A stretch of DNA of 64,000 nt from Kingdonia uniflora. Taxonomy: Eukaryota; Streptophyta; Magnoliopsida; Ranunculales; Circaeasteraceae. Below, one piece after another: positions 1 to 10,678 of the stretch (position 1 is its first letter; each line of letters starts with the position of its first letter). The position numbers and the translations under genes are program-made. Below the pieces are notes generated by a model that had not been told where the DNA came from, ran no database searches, and saw nothing but the letters and a program-made list of their open reading frames with translations. The stretch spans positions 868,001 through 932,000 of the forward strand of contig JACGCM010000882.1 of assembly GCA_014058105.1 (NCBI GenBank). Direction: 5' to 3'.

Positions 1-555
1 TTAATCAGGGTTTTACAATATTTAAAGCATACAATAGACTATGGGTTACACTACACAAGATATCCAGCTATCCTTGAGGGATACAGTGATGCAAATTGGA
101 TATCAGATTCTAACGAGTCATACTCCACAAGTGGATACGTGTTTACACTTGGTGGTGGAGCTGTCTCATGGAAATCCTCAAAACAAACATGCATAGCTCG
201 ATCGACTATGGAATCAGAGTTTGTTGCTCTAGATTTACCGGGAGATGAAGCTGAGTGGCTTCGACAGTTTTTAGAGGATATTCCTATGTGGCCAAAGCCA
301 GTACCTGCCTTATGTATCTATTACGATAATCAAGCAGCTATTGCAAGGGCAAAGAATAATGTCTATAACGGTAAGTCACGACATATATGTCGTAGACATA
401 ATACTGTAAAGAAATTACTTACAAGTGGAGTTATATCCATTGACTTTGTGAAATCCAGTGACAACCTAGCGGATCCATTTACAAAAGGATTGGCAAAAAT
501 GCTAGTTTTTTCCACATCGAGGGGAATGGGCTTAAAGCCTTTAACTACGAGTTAA
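1..555 (+). CDS. copia polyprotein C-terminus, RNase H domain (partial)
   Basis: The frame is open from the first base, so the true start is upstream of the window. The product is the end of a copia Pol polyprotein, the RNase H domain that degrades the RNA strand during reverse transcription. Visible signatures are the YSDANW motif with its catalytic Asp, [14 protein letters not shown], the ESEF block with its catalytic Glu, the YYDNQAAI block and NGKSRHI near the end, then the DPFTKGL terminal motif. The frame stops at 553-555 without internal stops. It belongs to the same element as the LTR at 1118-1826. Confidence 0.88.
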   Translation, partial: LIRVLQYLKHTIDYGLHYTRYPAILEGYSDANWISDSNESYSTSGYVFTLGGGAVSWKSSKQTCIARSTMESEFVALDLPGDEAEWLRQFLEDIPMWPKPVPALCIYYDNQAAIARAKNNVYNGKSRHICRRHNTVKKLLTSGVISIDFVKSSDNLADPFTKGLAKMLVFSTSRGMGLKPLTTS

Positions 556-1117
556 CCTCAGCGGAAACCTAACCTAGTTGATTAGAGATCCCATGATCTA
601 GGTTTAATAGGAGAACTAGTTGTGACTTACTTAACATGAGCACTGAGAAGATTTTAACTCTTGTTCATTCCATGATGTGAACAGTACAACCTGTCGTGAT
701 TTTTAGGGTAAGTTCTCTGAACTTTTAATGATTCCTATGACTTGTATTTACAAGTGGGGTACGACAGGATACTCTTAATAGGCAATCACCTATGTGAGTG
801 TGAGGTGGGGCCGCTTCCATGAGAATTTTATAGGGCAAAATTCTCTAATAGTACTCATGAATCCGGGATTTGTTCAGGGCCGAATTGAACACAACTGTGA
901 GAGCCGATTGCGTTTGGAATAGTACTGTGTGAAGACTATTGTCTTGGTTTACACCAAAGTTGACAGTTCAAGACATATGTTCACTAATCAGCGTAAATCC
1001 GATAGTTTTTTACTAGAGAAGGTTCAAGTTCACAAGACACCTTTCTCGATGCAAGATCATTCCCTAATTTTCTCTGTTTTGTCTGAGTTTGTCTGTTACC
1101 ATTCAAATGTGGGAGAT

Positions 1118-1826
1118 TGTTGGAAAATGCAAGGGTATTTGATTTTCCTTGAAGTTTGAATGGTGGAACTAAGTGGTTTTAGTCCCACATTGGATATGAG
1201 GGAAACACAACTCTCCTATATAAGTAAATAAAACACATACCTTGTTGTAATGTGTGTGAGAGTTGGTGGGTCACACGCGCATGTGCGACATGTGCAGCCA
1301 TGTGTGCAAACTAGCTTGCGTGCATGGGCTACCTATGGGCTTGCTCGACCTAGGAAACCCGTTTATTATTATAAGTCTATGATTGGGCCTTGGGCCACAG
1401 GCTCATGGGGATTCCTTTAAACACTTAGTCATTTTTTGGGTTTGAGGAGTGAGTTAGGGTGTCTCCAACAGACGCACCTTAAGGTGTGACTCTTGGTGAA
1501 GAGGCACTAACTTGAGGTGTGACTCTTGGTGAAGAGTCACATATGCTCTATATAACCCAATTTCGTTTTCATTTATATTATCAGTTTTTCAGAGTTTTCT
1601 TGAGAATTTTTACAAAGAGAAAACAGACGCAATCAAAGTTCGTTTGGCAGAAAGATAGAGGTGTTTTCTTCTTTCTGCAACTGATCGTTGTATCTTGGGA
1701 GACAGGGGTCTATATTCATGCAAAACACTGTTGCAGGGGCGAATCTGTCTTAAGGAGATAGTGTGTATACACTAGACTCGATCATCTCTTTAAGAGGTGT
1801 TGGTTTTTCATGCAGATTGGAATACA
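1118..1826 (+). repeat. 3' LTR of the copia element
   Basis: The LTR is 709 bp with TG...CA ends, preceded by a purine tract. A likely TATA box (cctatataagta) is near 1214. A 22-bp stretch (aggtgtgactcttggtgaag...) is repeated at 1482 and 1515, a 33-bp period. No TTCGAA palindromes are present, unlike the other LTRs with cross-family palindromes in this window. Confidence 0.85.
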
Positions 1827-4800
1827 TGAGTGACGCACGAGAATCCTCAAATCGCAAGTAAATGGAGTTGACATTGGCAAGAAAAAGGTATGGTCCTACC
1901 TTTCATCTCCTTGCTATTTTTACAATAAGGTCTCATTGCACCGAGATATTGGTCATGGGATAAAAAAATTAAGAGAAAGATTAGATGTGATTGCGAGTGA
2001 GAAAGATAAGTACGATTTCAAGCTAAGTAATGAAACTGAGGTGCCAGAAGCTCGACTAGGAACTAGCTCCGTGATCATATCGAAGATATGTGGTCGGGAT
2101 CTGGAAAGAGATACTATAGTAAGCATGTTGGTGAGCGAGGGTAGTCACCATAATATCAGTGTCCCCGTCGTGTCTATAGTAGGCATGGGTGGGCTCGGAA
2201 AGACAACTCTTGCCCAACTAGTTTTTAATGCTGATAAGGTGATCAGCCACTTCGAGAGGACAGTGTGGGTTTGTGTCTCAGATCCTTTTGATGTTATCAA
2301 ATTGGTCAAGATAATCGCTAAAAAATTTGGTGAGAATGTCTCAGATGATATTGGGTGGGAGGATTTACTTCATCTCTTGTGCAAATTCATTAAGGGAAAG
2401 CAGTTCCTGCTTGTTCTAGACGATGTCTGGACGGAGGATCATGAAAATTGGAACCCGTTGATGGCTGCCCTTAATGGCGGTGCACGAGGGTGTAGAATCG
2501 TGGTCACCACACGTAGTGAAAGAGTTGCACTTATGATGGGTTCGACTCATATACATAATCTTGGGCTCTTATCCGAGAACGATTCTTGGTCACTTTTCCG
2601 TGATATTGCTTTTGCCGGAAGGGAGAAAGAAAAGCGCGACAAGTTGGAAAAAATTGGTATAGAAATTACAAAAAAAGTGTGGAGGTTTGCCCCTTGCTCT
2701 AAAGAGTGTAGGAAGTTTAATGCTCTTCAAAAAAACTAGTTAGCAATGGAATGATGTACTGCGCAGTCACATGTGGGAGTTTACGGAGGTTGAGCAAGGT
2801 GTTTTACCAGCTTTACTGTTGAGTTATTTTGCCCTTCCGTCACATTTAAAACGGTGCTTTACATACTGTGCCATCTTTCCGAAAGGCATGGTGATACAAA
2901 GAGATATGTTAATCAAGTTGTGGATGTCCCAAGGATATATTACATCTAAAGGAAGAAGAGAGCTTGAAAGTATTGGTGCAGAGTATTTTGATACACTAGC
3001 GATGCGATCGTTCTTTCAAGATTTTGAAAAGGATAGTGATGGCATTATATTCAGATGCAAGATGCATGATCTTCTGCATGATCTTGCACAAATTCTCACA
3101 CAAAATGAATGTATTTTCATTTTCATGGAAAATAACGAATTTATGGGTAGCAAGGTACGTCATTTAACTGCATGGGAGTTTAGAGATGCCAACTCCATTT
3201 GCAGTGCAAATAATATACGTACTCTCCGCACACGTGATGTAAGTATCTTTGGGTATTGAATCTTAGTTATGCATTGGATATTAGTATTCTTCCCCCTGAG
3301 GTAGAGAAACTGATACACTTAAAGATACTTTGACTTGTCTGGGACAAGGTTGATAGAATTACCTGAAACAATTACCAATCTTTACAATCTGGAATTCCAT
3401 GCTTAACGATTGTTGTCGACTGTGTGAACTACCTCAAGGAATGGGGAAGCTGGTGAACTTGAGGCATCTTGGAATTGAATGCACTGATAAGCTTGAGTTT
3501 CTTCCACAAGGAATTGGGAGAATGAGGTCTTTAAGAAGTTTAAGCAAATTCATAGTGGGAGGAGGCTGTAAGATTGAAGAGTCAAAGAACCTCAATCTTC
3601 GCCAACAAAAACTAAAAATCAAGAGGCTGGAGCGAGTGACGAATAAAGACGAAGCCATAGAGGCAAAGTTGAAGAATAAGCAATACTTGCGGGATCTGCG
3701 GCTATTCTTTGAATGGAATGATTCATTAGAGAGGAGCGAAGTAGAGAGAATTGAAGGTGTTCTTGAAGGCATGAAACCCCACAGTAATTTGAATGAATTA
3801 ACAATTATGTCATACATTGGTTCTAAGTTTCCAAGATGGATGATGAGTGGTACAGTTCTGTCCAATCTGTGCATTTTATTTGTGAATCAGTGTAACTGTA
3901 TGCAATTGCCTTTCCTGGAATCCCTAGAAAATCTCCAAATATTGAGTATGCCAAAAGTGAAATGGATTGGGAGTGAGTTTCTTGGAATTGATAGCAGTGA
4001 TGGTGTTGAGAGATCATTTCCCAAGCTCGAAATACTCCGATTTGATACGATGGATAACTTGGAGGAATGGGATTTAAACATGAAAGATATTATGTCTCGA
4101 CTCAAACATCTTATTGTTCGCAATTTCCCGAAGTTAAAGCGAATACCAGCTATCGAAAATTTGGAAGTCTTGGAAACCCTTGAAATTAATGCTATATCTT
4201 CCTTTGAATGTATAAGTGGAGAGTTGTGGGGGTTATCAAATAGAGAAGATGGGGGAGAATCTGCACCAACAGTAGTATTCCCAAAATTGAAGAAGCTTCA
4301 GTTTAATTATATGGATAAATGGGAGTGGGAGATGATGACCAAGAATGAAATTACAATTATGCCTTGTCTTCTGGAGCTCAATTTTTTTAATTGCTCAAAG
4401 TTAAAGTTGGTTCCCGAATGCATCATGTCCTCTGGTACAATCAAGGACCTAAACATCACTAATTGCCCACTTCTGATGTGGGCACACTCATGCATTCCTC
4501 CTCTCTTGGAGAGACTCTCTTTAACTAATGATGCAGGTGATCTCTTGAAGGAAATACCAGCCTGCAGCACCCTCAAAAGATTGGATATAGCTATGGCAGA
4601 TTGTGTCTCACTCCCTCAAGGCTTAGCACATCTGAAATCTCTCCAAAGATTATTCATTTTTGAATGTAAGAAAGTCAAATGTATTCCCCAAGAGTTGCAG
4701 CATCTCACCTCACTCCAGGAATTGGAGATCATCGATTGTGATATTCTTGGACCACATTGCCAAAAGGAAGTAGGAGAGGATTGGAATATCATATCGCACA

Positions 4801-4841
4801 TCCACAACATTCAAGTTGATGCCCATCTCCTAACGACTTGA
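1827..4841 (+). pseudogene. CNL disease-resistance pseudogene, copy A (5' end separated by copia insertion)
   Basis: The product would be a cytoplasmic CC-NBS-LRR immune receptor of the RGA type. NB-ARC motifs appear in order: P-loop GMGGLGKTT (~2190), RNBS-A VWVCVSDPFD, kinase-2 LLVLDDVW (~2410; the final W is typical of the CNL class), RNBS-B and RNBS-C, then RNBS-D CFTYCAIFPKG (~2860), MHD as KMHDLLHDLA (~3060) and an LRR domain (3400-4841). The gene is broken. TGG has become TGA at 1831. One extra A lies in the A-run near 2670, where copy B has 6 A and this copy has 7. CAG has become TAG at 2737. A 28-bp deletion near 3250 shifts the frame, and an extra A lies near 3325. The CC domain must lie upstream of the window because the copia element splits the gene. 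Confidence 0.92.
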
Positions 4842-5600
4842 GGTGCCTTTTGTCCCCCAGTTTTTTGTAAGACTCCCCAGTAGGCAATTGACTCCATTTT
4901 TGTATTTTCGCCCGGGATATCTAAGCTTTGCTTTCAATTTTTGTTTGTTTGTTTGTTTGTAAATAACACCTTTAACTAAGTAACAACGATTATCGATGCA
5001 TTATTTTCTTCCATTTTTGCTTTAGTGTGAGCTATCTAGCTAATTCGCCAATTGGATTGCTCAACCTCAGTCTAATGCAAATCGCTTAACAGTTACAACC
5101 AGTTTTCTCAATTTGGTTTTAAACCCATGCATCGTTGCTCTCCATTTTAATCGAAACACCATCGTTGCCAAAAAAACAACGCTTGAACTCATGATTGCGA
5201 GTCCTTAGTTTAGTTGAAACGATAAATATTTTTTAGATATCATCTCCATTTTCTCTAGGAAACCACATTTCAGACAAGCTTCTTCATCTACAATATCTAG
5301 CTAGTTCGCCGTCATGAAATTTTTATTGATTTAAATTGTATGTTCTTTTGAAAAATCTATCCTATTCAAATCAGAAAAATGAGCCGATGATTCTCAAATC
5401 CAACTTTGGGCTGGTGCACTACGAAATTATTAGGCTGAACTGGTCTCAGGCACACGGCTAATCAAACCCCAAATCTTCAAATTGTAAGAAAAATAAAAAG
5501 GTGGCCTCCACGACATGTTTTCTTAATAAAAATAAAAATAGAAGTGTTCCTCACATCTCTGTAATACTGTTTAATCAGAACCTCGTGAAAGGATTTGCTC
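4842..5600. other. intergenic spacer between CNL copy A and Ole e 1-like gene
   Basis: No gene is seen here. Stretches recur downstream of the other CNL copies. Bases 5320-5405 match 35,130-35,200, and the A-rich tract at 5521-5552 matches about 26,318-26,342. The spacer is therefore part of the duplicated CNL unit. Confidence 0.7.
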
Positions 5601-5610
5601 TATAAATATA
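5601..5610 (+). promoter_or_regulatory. TATA box of the Ole e 1-like pseudogene
   Basis: TATAAATATA lies 68 bp upstream of the ATG at 5678 and is followed by a pyrimidine-rich leader. This is the normal arrangement for a plant class II promoter. Confidence 0.6.
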
Positions 5611-5894
5611 TCTAAAATGTGCACTCTTTCTTCATTCCCCAAGTCTCACCTTTAACTCGTCATCTCTCCCAGAAGACATGGCAGTTCTAAAGTACGTCAT
5701 TATCATCTCATCTCTTCTCTTTTCAACAGTTTATGCTTCCAACAATGTTCTTGAAGAAACCTCTCATAAAGCAGCAAAACAAGAGAAGAAGATTGATATT
5801 GTTGTAGAAGGCATTGTGAACTGCTAGAGCTGCGCAAATTACAAAACATGGTCTTTAAATGGGGCCAGGCCAATTCCATCCGCTAAAGTGTAAT

Positions 5895-6212
5895 TGTTGA
5901 AAGTTAAGCTTAATTAGTGCACATTTTTCAAGGCTACTTTGGGTACAAATAAAATATGAGAATGTTCAAGAAGATCGACTCGACCGTTCACATTCTTATA
6001 ACCTATTTTTGTTTTCAATTTTGTGTAGTTTATTAGGATAATGTAAAACCTCTTAAATGGGTAGTGTAGTGTGTAGAAACTTCTCTAGTACCTATATGTA
6101 AGGACTTTGTTTAGATATATGAGTTCAATAATACATCAATATATGAGTGTTCTTCGCCTCTTCCTCTTATAATCCGAAAATCATCATTTCATTTCATTGT
6201 TCATATCCAACA
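5895..6212 (+). mobile_element. small solo LTR inside the Ole e 1-like pseudogene
   Basis: This 318-bp block starts TGTTGAAAG and ends ATCCAACA, typical copia LTR ends. It separates two parts of one coding sequence. Flanking 5-mers GTAAT and TTACT agree at three of five positions, so the target duplication is weak. An intron is the alternative, but no good GT...AG pair fits and the ends fit an LTR. Confidence 0.6.
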
Positions 6213-6333
6213 TTACTTGCAAAGACCACAAGGATCGAGTGACCCTTTACAAGGTGTTTGCAACAGATGCTAACAGATACTTTTATGGCCAACTTGAGGG
6301 ATTTAAGATGGATAATTATACGCATTTTATGCT

Positions 6334-6819
6334 ATGACTGGTCTTGAGGTTAATAACAACAAGTCTGCACTTTACTTCTCGGGAGTGCATCAAGATGTTA
6401 AGGATCAGTTTTTCTCTATACTTGAGTTTCCTGAAGAAAAGACACCCTTCAAGTATTTAGGCATCCCCCTTATCTCTACTAGGTTTAGGTCTAAGGATTA
6501 CAACCCTCTCATAGAGAGAATGACTACAAGAGTGTTCTCTTGGAAGAATAGATTCCTCTCTTATGCTGGTAGATTACAACTTATTAAATCAGTCCTGTGT
6601 AGTATACATATTTACTGGATTAATATTTTTATCTTGCCTAAACTTGTGATTGACCAAATTAACCTTATTTGTGCAAAGTTCTTATGGTTTGGTCATGACA
6701 GTCTTAAGAGAGTTAAACCTATTGGATGGAGTGAATTGTGTTACCCTACAAATGAAGGAGGGTTGGGATTGAGAGACCTTGCAACTTGGAATGCTGCAGC
6801 AATAATGAGACACTTTTAA
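6334..6819 (+). pseudogene. LINE reverse transcriptase C-terminal part
   Basis: This fragment comes from the thumb region of a LINE reverse transcriptase. It carries the motifs FKYLGIPLISTRF, SYAGRLQLIKSVL and NEGGLGLRDLATWN that precede the zinc-binding domain in plant L1-like ORF2. The catalytic YADD segment lies upstream and has been lost by 5' truncation. A stop at 6817-6819 and later frame changes make it inactive. Confidence 0.82.
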
Positions 6820-7374
6820 AATTGCAAACATTAATAGTGACAATAGTTTGACAAAGTGGGTCTCGACAAAGTGGGTCTCGACCAATTTGATTAAAACAAA
6901 ACAATTTTAGACTATGAAAGCCCCTAGTAACCGCTCTTGGGTTTGGAGACAAGTGCTTAACTCCAGAGCAGAGGCCAGCAAGCTTATTAAGCACATTTTA
7001 GGTGATGGGAAAAGCACTGAATTCTGGCATGACCCCTGGCATAAGCAGGTATCCTCCTTGACTGTTTTGAAAGCCACCACAGGTATGACTCCTATCTTGG
7101 TTTAAATGCCAAAGTCAGTAATTTTATTATTAATGTTGAATGGAAAGTTCCCCAACATTTCTATTACAGTGTTAGGGAGATAGCTAGCAATCTACCTAAT
7201 GTAGCTACCTCCCCTAATTTTGTTGACAGAGTGGTGTGGACCCCTGACACACATGGTAATTTCAGTGTGGCCTCTACCTACAATAACTTAAGGGCAGTTA
7301 AAGTGAAGGCCAAGTGAGCTAAACTCTGTTGGGGAAACCATGTTGTCCCCAGGCATGGGTTTATCGTTTGGAAA

Positions 7375-8348
7375 ATGTTCAAGAACTGCCTATCTACGCA
7401 AGATAGGTTGGTTCAAAGAAATGTTTTAGCTAGCTCTAATTGCTACTTGTGTAATGCAGGAAATGAAAGTACCAGTCACCTTTTCATGGAGTGCACCTTT
7501 GCAAATAGAATATGGAGTCTTATACTTGCAAAATGTGGCATTGTCGGACAGGTGGGAACTTTGGAGAGTGAAGCAGATTGGATGTGCAACATGGGAGAGG
7601 ACAATCCAATGTACAAGATAATCAATATTGTTTTATGTTCTTACATCTATCACATATGGAAAACAAGGAACTCAGTTGCCTTTGAGAATAAAAGAAGAAC
7701 AGTCAGAGCTACTCTACAACTCATTTTGTCAGATACTTGGATCAGAGCCTCTTTTGCAATCAAGAAGATGAAAGACAGTCCAAGCGCTAGGGATATATGC
7801 ATTAAATGGAATATCAACCCTCAGTTCAAATTGCCAGTTGTCAAGTACTGCTCTTGGGTTCCGCCTGATAGGGATAAGATGTTGTTGAACACAGATGGAT
7901 CCATGACTGGATCAAGAGGAGGGTATGGGGGTATACTCATAAACTACAAGGGTGAAGCTAGGATATGCTATTGTGGTCAAATCGAGCCCATTTCAGTTGC
8001 CTATAGTGAGATGCAGGCCATTGAAAGGGGCTCATTCAAAGTATCTTACATGGTTTTCTGAGACTGTATATTGCAACTGACTCCACTCAGATGGTGGCCT
8101 ACATTAGAGATGCAGGCCATTGGGAATGTTTGCATCTGCTCCACTCCATAAGGCTCCTCATTGGGAAACTTGAGTACTTTGACACTCACCATGTATTCAG
8201 AGAAGCAAACCAATATTATGATTTTCTTGCTTCCTTTTTTAACTCCAATGGAGAAGTTCTGTTATCCATCAGTAACCTGCCTCCCAATTTGAATGATTTA
8301 AAGAAGGAAAATGCTAGTGGCAAGATGTACAGTAGAACAAAGATGTAG
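7375..8348 (+). pseudogene. LINE ORF2 3' part: zinc-binding domain and RNase H
   Basis: Residues corresponding to 7375-7560 carry the reverse-transcriptase zinc-binding motif (CYLCNAGNESTSHLFMEC). From 7870 an RNase H fold begins with LLNTDGSMTGSRGGYGG, giving catalytic Asp and Glu candidates. The frame breaks at 8059-8061. The RNase H tail continues in another frame at 8091-8348 (STQMVAYI-like context, then HVFREANQYYDFLA, the usual REANQ..D end). The stop near 8346 is followed by a short 3' UTR and the poly(A) tail. Confidence 0.82.
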
Positions 8349-8640
8349 GGGTAGGTTGTAATTCTTTTATTTTATTTAATATTTACCCAAAAAAAAAAAG
8401 ATGGATAATTATATATTGGATCATCCTCTCCATTCATGTGTTGTTCGTTTAGCTTCATCTCCTCTTGCAGACTGCAACCACTTCTCCAATATTAATTACG
8501 GGATTGATGGCTGTAAACTACGCTATAAGAACAAGACGTTGTCAGGAGAGAACTATGAAGCTGTGGTATACTCTGCAGGACCATGGCCTTCCGTCCTGCT
8601 TCCTGCTACTGATCAATCATCAGCCCCCACTTATCCACAC

Positions 8641-8875
8641 AGTTTCTTCCTTTTTATGTTGATTTATTTCTTTCCCGTCCAGTTTTCCGTCTCCGAGTGC
8701 AACATATTAACGGGTGTTTCTGCAGTCCTATTTATATGTCTTTTACAACAACATTTAATTTCTCAAAAATTTACTATGGTTCAAAGAACATAGTATTGTA
8801 AAGTTCAAATATATGTAACATTCAATTCTAACCAATTTTAACTTAACAATAATATCCACTTTTTCCTCCATCAGT
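8641..8875. other. Ole e 1-like 3' flank joined to an LRR fragment
   Basis: This is the 3' flank of the Ole e 1-like unit. Bases 8704-8815 match 36,440-36,555 downstream of the second Ole e 1-like copy. No gene is seen. The flank runs directly into an LRR-coding fragment at about 8876. Confidence 0.6.
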
Positions 8876-9356
8876 CTTGAAATGTATAGGTCAAGAGTTC
8901 TTGGAGATATCAAATAGAGAAGATGGGGGAAAATCAATACCAACAGTAGTATTCACGAAGTTGAAGACGCTAGAGTTTGAGTTTATGAATAAATGGGAGA
9001 TGATGATCGCGAGAGACATTACAATTATGCCTTGTCTTCTGGAGCTCGAATTTTATAAATGCTCCATGTTAAAGTCCCTACCGAAATGCATCATGTATTC
9101 TAGTACAATCAAGGAGATGAGAATCACTAACTGGACATCGAAGAAAATACCAGCCAGCAGCACCCTCAAAATCTTGACTATAAGTTGTGCAGATTGTGTC
9201 ACAAACGCCCAAGACTTAACACAACTGAAATCTCTCCAAAAATTATTCATTCATAACAGCAAGAAGGTTGAATGTATGCCCCAAGAATTGCAGCATCTTA
9301 TCTCACTTAAGAAATTGGAGATCGCCTATTGTGATATTCTCATACCACATTGCGGG
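8876..9356 (+). pseudogene. CNL LRR fragment (copy D), split by retroelements
   Basis: This is the 3' part of a CNL LRR domain. LKCIGQEF and SNREDGGKSIPTVVF match the same blocks of copy B (~25,490-25,560), and later lines match MPCLLELEFYKCSMLKSLP and LQHLISLKKLEI. It starts without the CC and NBS regions, next to the 3' flank of the Ole e 1-like pseudogene, and stops at CACATTGC, exactly where retroelements begin. The missing tail reappears at 16097-16135. It is a remnant of an additional CNL copy and cannot encode a receptor. Confidence 0.85.
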
Positions 9357-10107
9357 TGTTAAGAATCGAGGTAGCTAGTCTCTCTTCTACGCCAAGAACA
9401 AGAACGATACGCGGAATATGCCAATCAAGTAAACAAAGAAACACATAACAATAAAGAATACAAAAATTTCCTAGAGGAGGGAAGTGGAAAACCCTTGCAG
9501 ATGAAAAACCACTCCCCACGAATAATTCACTATGATCAAATAGGTTACACACGATCTCTCCAAACTTCTCAAGCTTTGTAATGGAGTCTCTCAAATCCTA
9601 GCTTTCTAGAATTAAACTCACAGAGAAAGATAGGCTAACAAATAACATAAGTCATCTTTATATACTAGATAACCAATTACAATCAGAACGGATCTCGAGG
9701 CAAACTCAACGTCCCAGAAGAACTCCCAAAGACAACCTACGGACATCTCGTTCGAACGATTTTGATGACTAAAGGTTCTAGCCCTAGAAAACACACATGT
9801 CGTTCAAACGACATCCAAGCTCGTTCGAACGACTTCTTCAGTCTCAAGTTTCCAAACACGAAAACAGACAACTCGTTCGAACGATATCTATTTTCATTCG
9901 AACGACTTCGACCTATTTTGAGTTTAACTTTAACAGCTCGAACTTGGTCGAACAGAACCAGCTCAAATCTTCAGGTAACTTAACCAGCTCGAACTTCAGG
10001 TCGAACAGAACCAGTTCGAAATGAACATTGAAAATTCTCATTTTCAATCTGTCTTCAATCCTCGAACTAAACTACCTCGAACTGAAATTTGAGTTCATAC
10101 CTTAACA
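9357..10107 (-). mobile_element. solo copia LTR, minus strand
   Basis: The reverse complement starts TGTTAAGGTATGAACTC and ends CTTAACA. It resembles the LTR of the element at 17735-22873, including its ends and the block beside the gggttttccact stretch. A TATA-like tract (ctagtatataaag on the minus strand) lies near 9654-9666. TTCGAA-centred palindromes lie at 9748-9759, 9800-9811, 9821-9832, 9873-9884 and 9895-9906. Flanks GCGGG and ACCGA do not form a convincing target duplication. No internal region is attached, so it is a solo LTR. Confidence 0.75.
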
Positions 10108-10122
10108 ACCGAGATGCGGAGA

Positions 10123-10678
10123 TGTTGAGTCGCAAGCCCAGAAGCAGAAACTCCAAGTCGATTTGGGTTAGTCACAAACAAGCACAATCAAATAAATACA
10201 CACAACACCAAGTTTAAGGTGATTCGGCAAATTGCCTACGTACACCGTACGAGAGAGAGAAAAAAAAAGTTTATTCAAGATCTCAATTACAATCACTCAA
10301 ACCAAATTATGATTTCTCACTCAAGAAATCCTCCCAAATGTTCTCACCAAAGGATTGTCTAAAATGATTGCTCTCAAAGAACTTAAGTCCCCATTTATAT
10401 ACTAGGGGAACTCTTTACAATCGCTCATATCTCGAGGCAAGTCAAGGGTTCCAAACAAATCTCAAAATTAAGTTTTTTCGAAGCCTATTCGAAGAGACTA
10501 TTTGTCTGCTCGAACAAACAATTTGTATTCACACTTCAATTCAAACAAAAGGTACCCGGTGTGGTCTATTCGAACAGAAACATTTTCTATTCGAATAGAC
10601 CCAATTTCGTTCAAACGGCAAGAAATCTCGTTCGAATAACTTGTAACAGTTTTTGTTCAAATAGCAAATAGCTTCACA
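10123..10678 (-). repeat. 3' LTR of the minus-strand copia element
   Basis: This 556-bp LTR is matched by 15565-16096. A TATA-like tract (minus strand ctagtatataaatgg) is at about 10,391-10,405. Upstream of it, at about 10,483-10,640, lie several TTCGAA motifs of both types: CTATTCGAATAG, TATTCGAACAG and CGTTCGAATAAC. A GA-rich run is near 10,250-10,268. Confidence 0.82.

Larger units (their letters stand above)
1..1826 (+). mobile_element. Ty1/copia retrotransposon, 3' part (cut by window start)
   Basis: This is the 3' end of a copia element. It holds an open RNase H reading frame (1-555), a 560-bp non-coding stretch, a purine-rich primer tract (gtgggagat, ending 1117) and a 3' LTR that starts TGTTGG at 1118 and ends ATACA at 1826. 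The base after 1826 resumes a CNL gene: the sequence after the LTR matches the CNL copy B sequence near 23,075-23,095. The element therefore lies inside CNL copy A. The shared TGAGT after the LTR is the expected 5-bp target copy, but its partner lies outside the window. The frame has no stop, so the element is probably younger than the others here. Confidence 0.9.
6321..8397 (+). mobile_element. 5'-truncated L1-type LINE with RNase H
   Basis: This non-LTR retrotransposon fragment ends in 11 A (8389-8399) and is flanked by a perfect 16-bp target duplication, AAGATGGATAATTATA (6305-6320 and 8398-8413). The paralogous site near 35,220 lacks the insertion and reads straight through. Coding remnants are the RT C-terminal part (FKYLGIPL, GRLQLIKSVL, GGLGLRDLATWN; 6334-6819), the zinc-binding RVT domain (CYLCN...H...C, about 7440-7500) and an RNase H domain with NTDGSM (~7890) and an E in EMQAIERG (~8010). 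Frames are broken at several points, for example 6819, 7105 and 8061. A 17-bp direct repeat (gacaaagtgggtctc) lies near 6850-6884. Confidence 0.92.
5678..8640 (+). pseudogene. Ole e 1-like (pollen allergen/extensin family) pseudogene, split by a solo LTR and a LINE
   Basis: The ATG at 5678 opens a secreted protein with a hydrophobic signal peptide of about 20 residues (MAVLKYVIIISSLLFSTVYA) and a spacer. The Ole e 1 domain start follows (IDIVVEGIVNC), and the NGARPIPSAKV block ends near 5890. The coding sequence resumes at 6213 (TCKDHKDRVTLYKVF, then FYGQLEGFK) and again after 8398 (LDHPLHSCVVRLASSP, NYGIDGCKLRYKNK, NYEAVVYSAGP). The gaps are filled by a solo LTR (5895-6212) and a LINE (6321-8397). 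A CAG to TAG change at 5825 replaces the Gln of the CQSC-type motif. A 1-bp loss near 8583 shifts the C-terminus. Proteins of this family are small secreted cell-wall or pollen-associated proteins. The recognition is from remembered family motifs and is strong but unsearched. Confidence 0.82.

Noticed and set aside
3434..3874. minus-strand frames over the CNL LRR regions (e.g. 3874-3434, 33729-33454, 25406-25161)
   Set aside because: They are antisense shadows of LRR-coding sequence, appear at matching positions in all copies and have no motifs of their own.
9748..9906. TTCGAA motifs as heat-shock elements
   Set aside because: Heat-shock elements need TTC and GAA separated by two bases in alternating units. 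Here TTC and GAA abut, and the spacing between copies is irregular.
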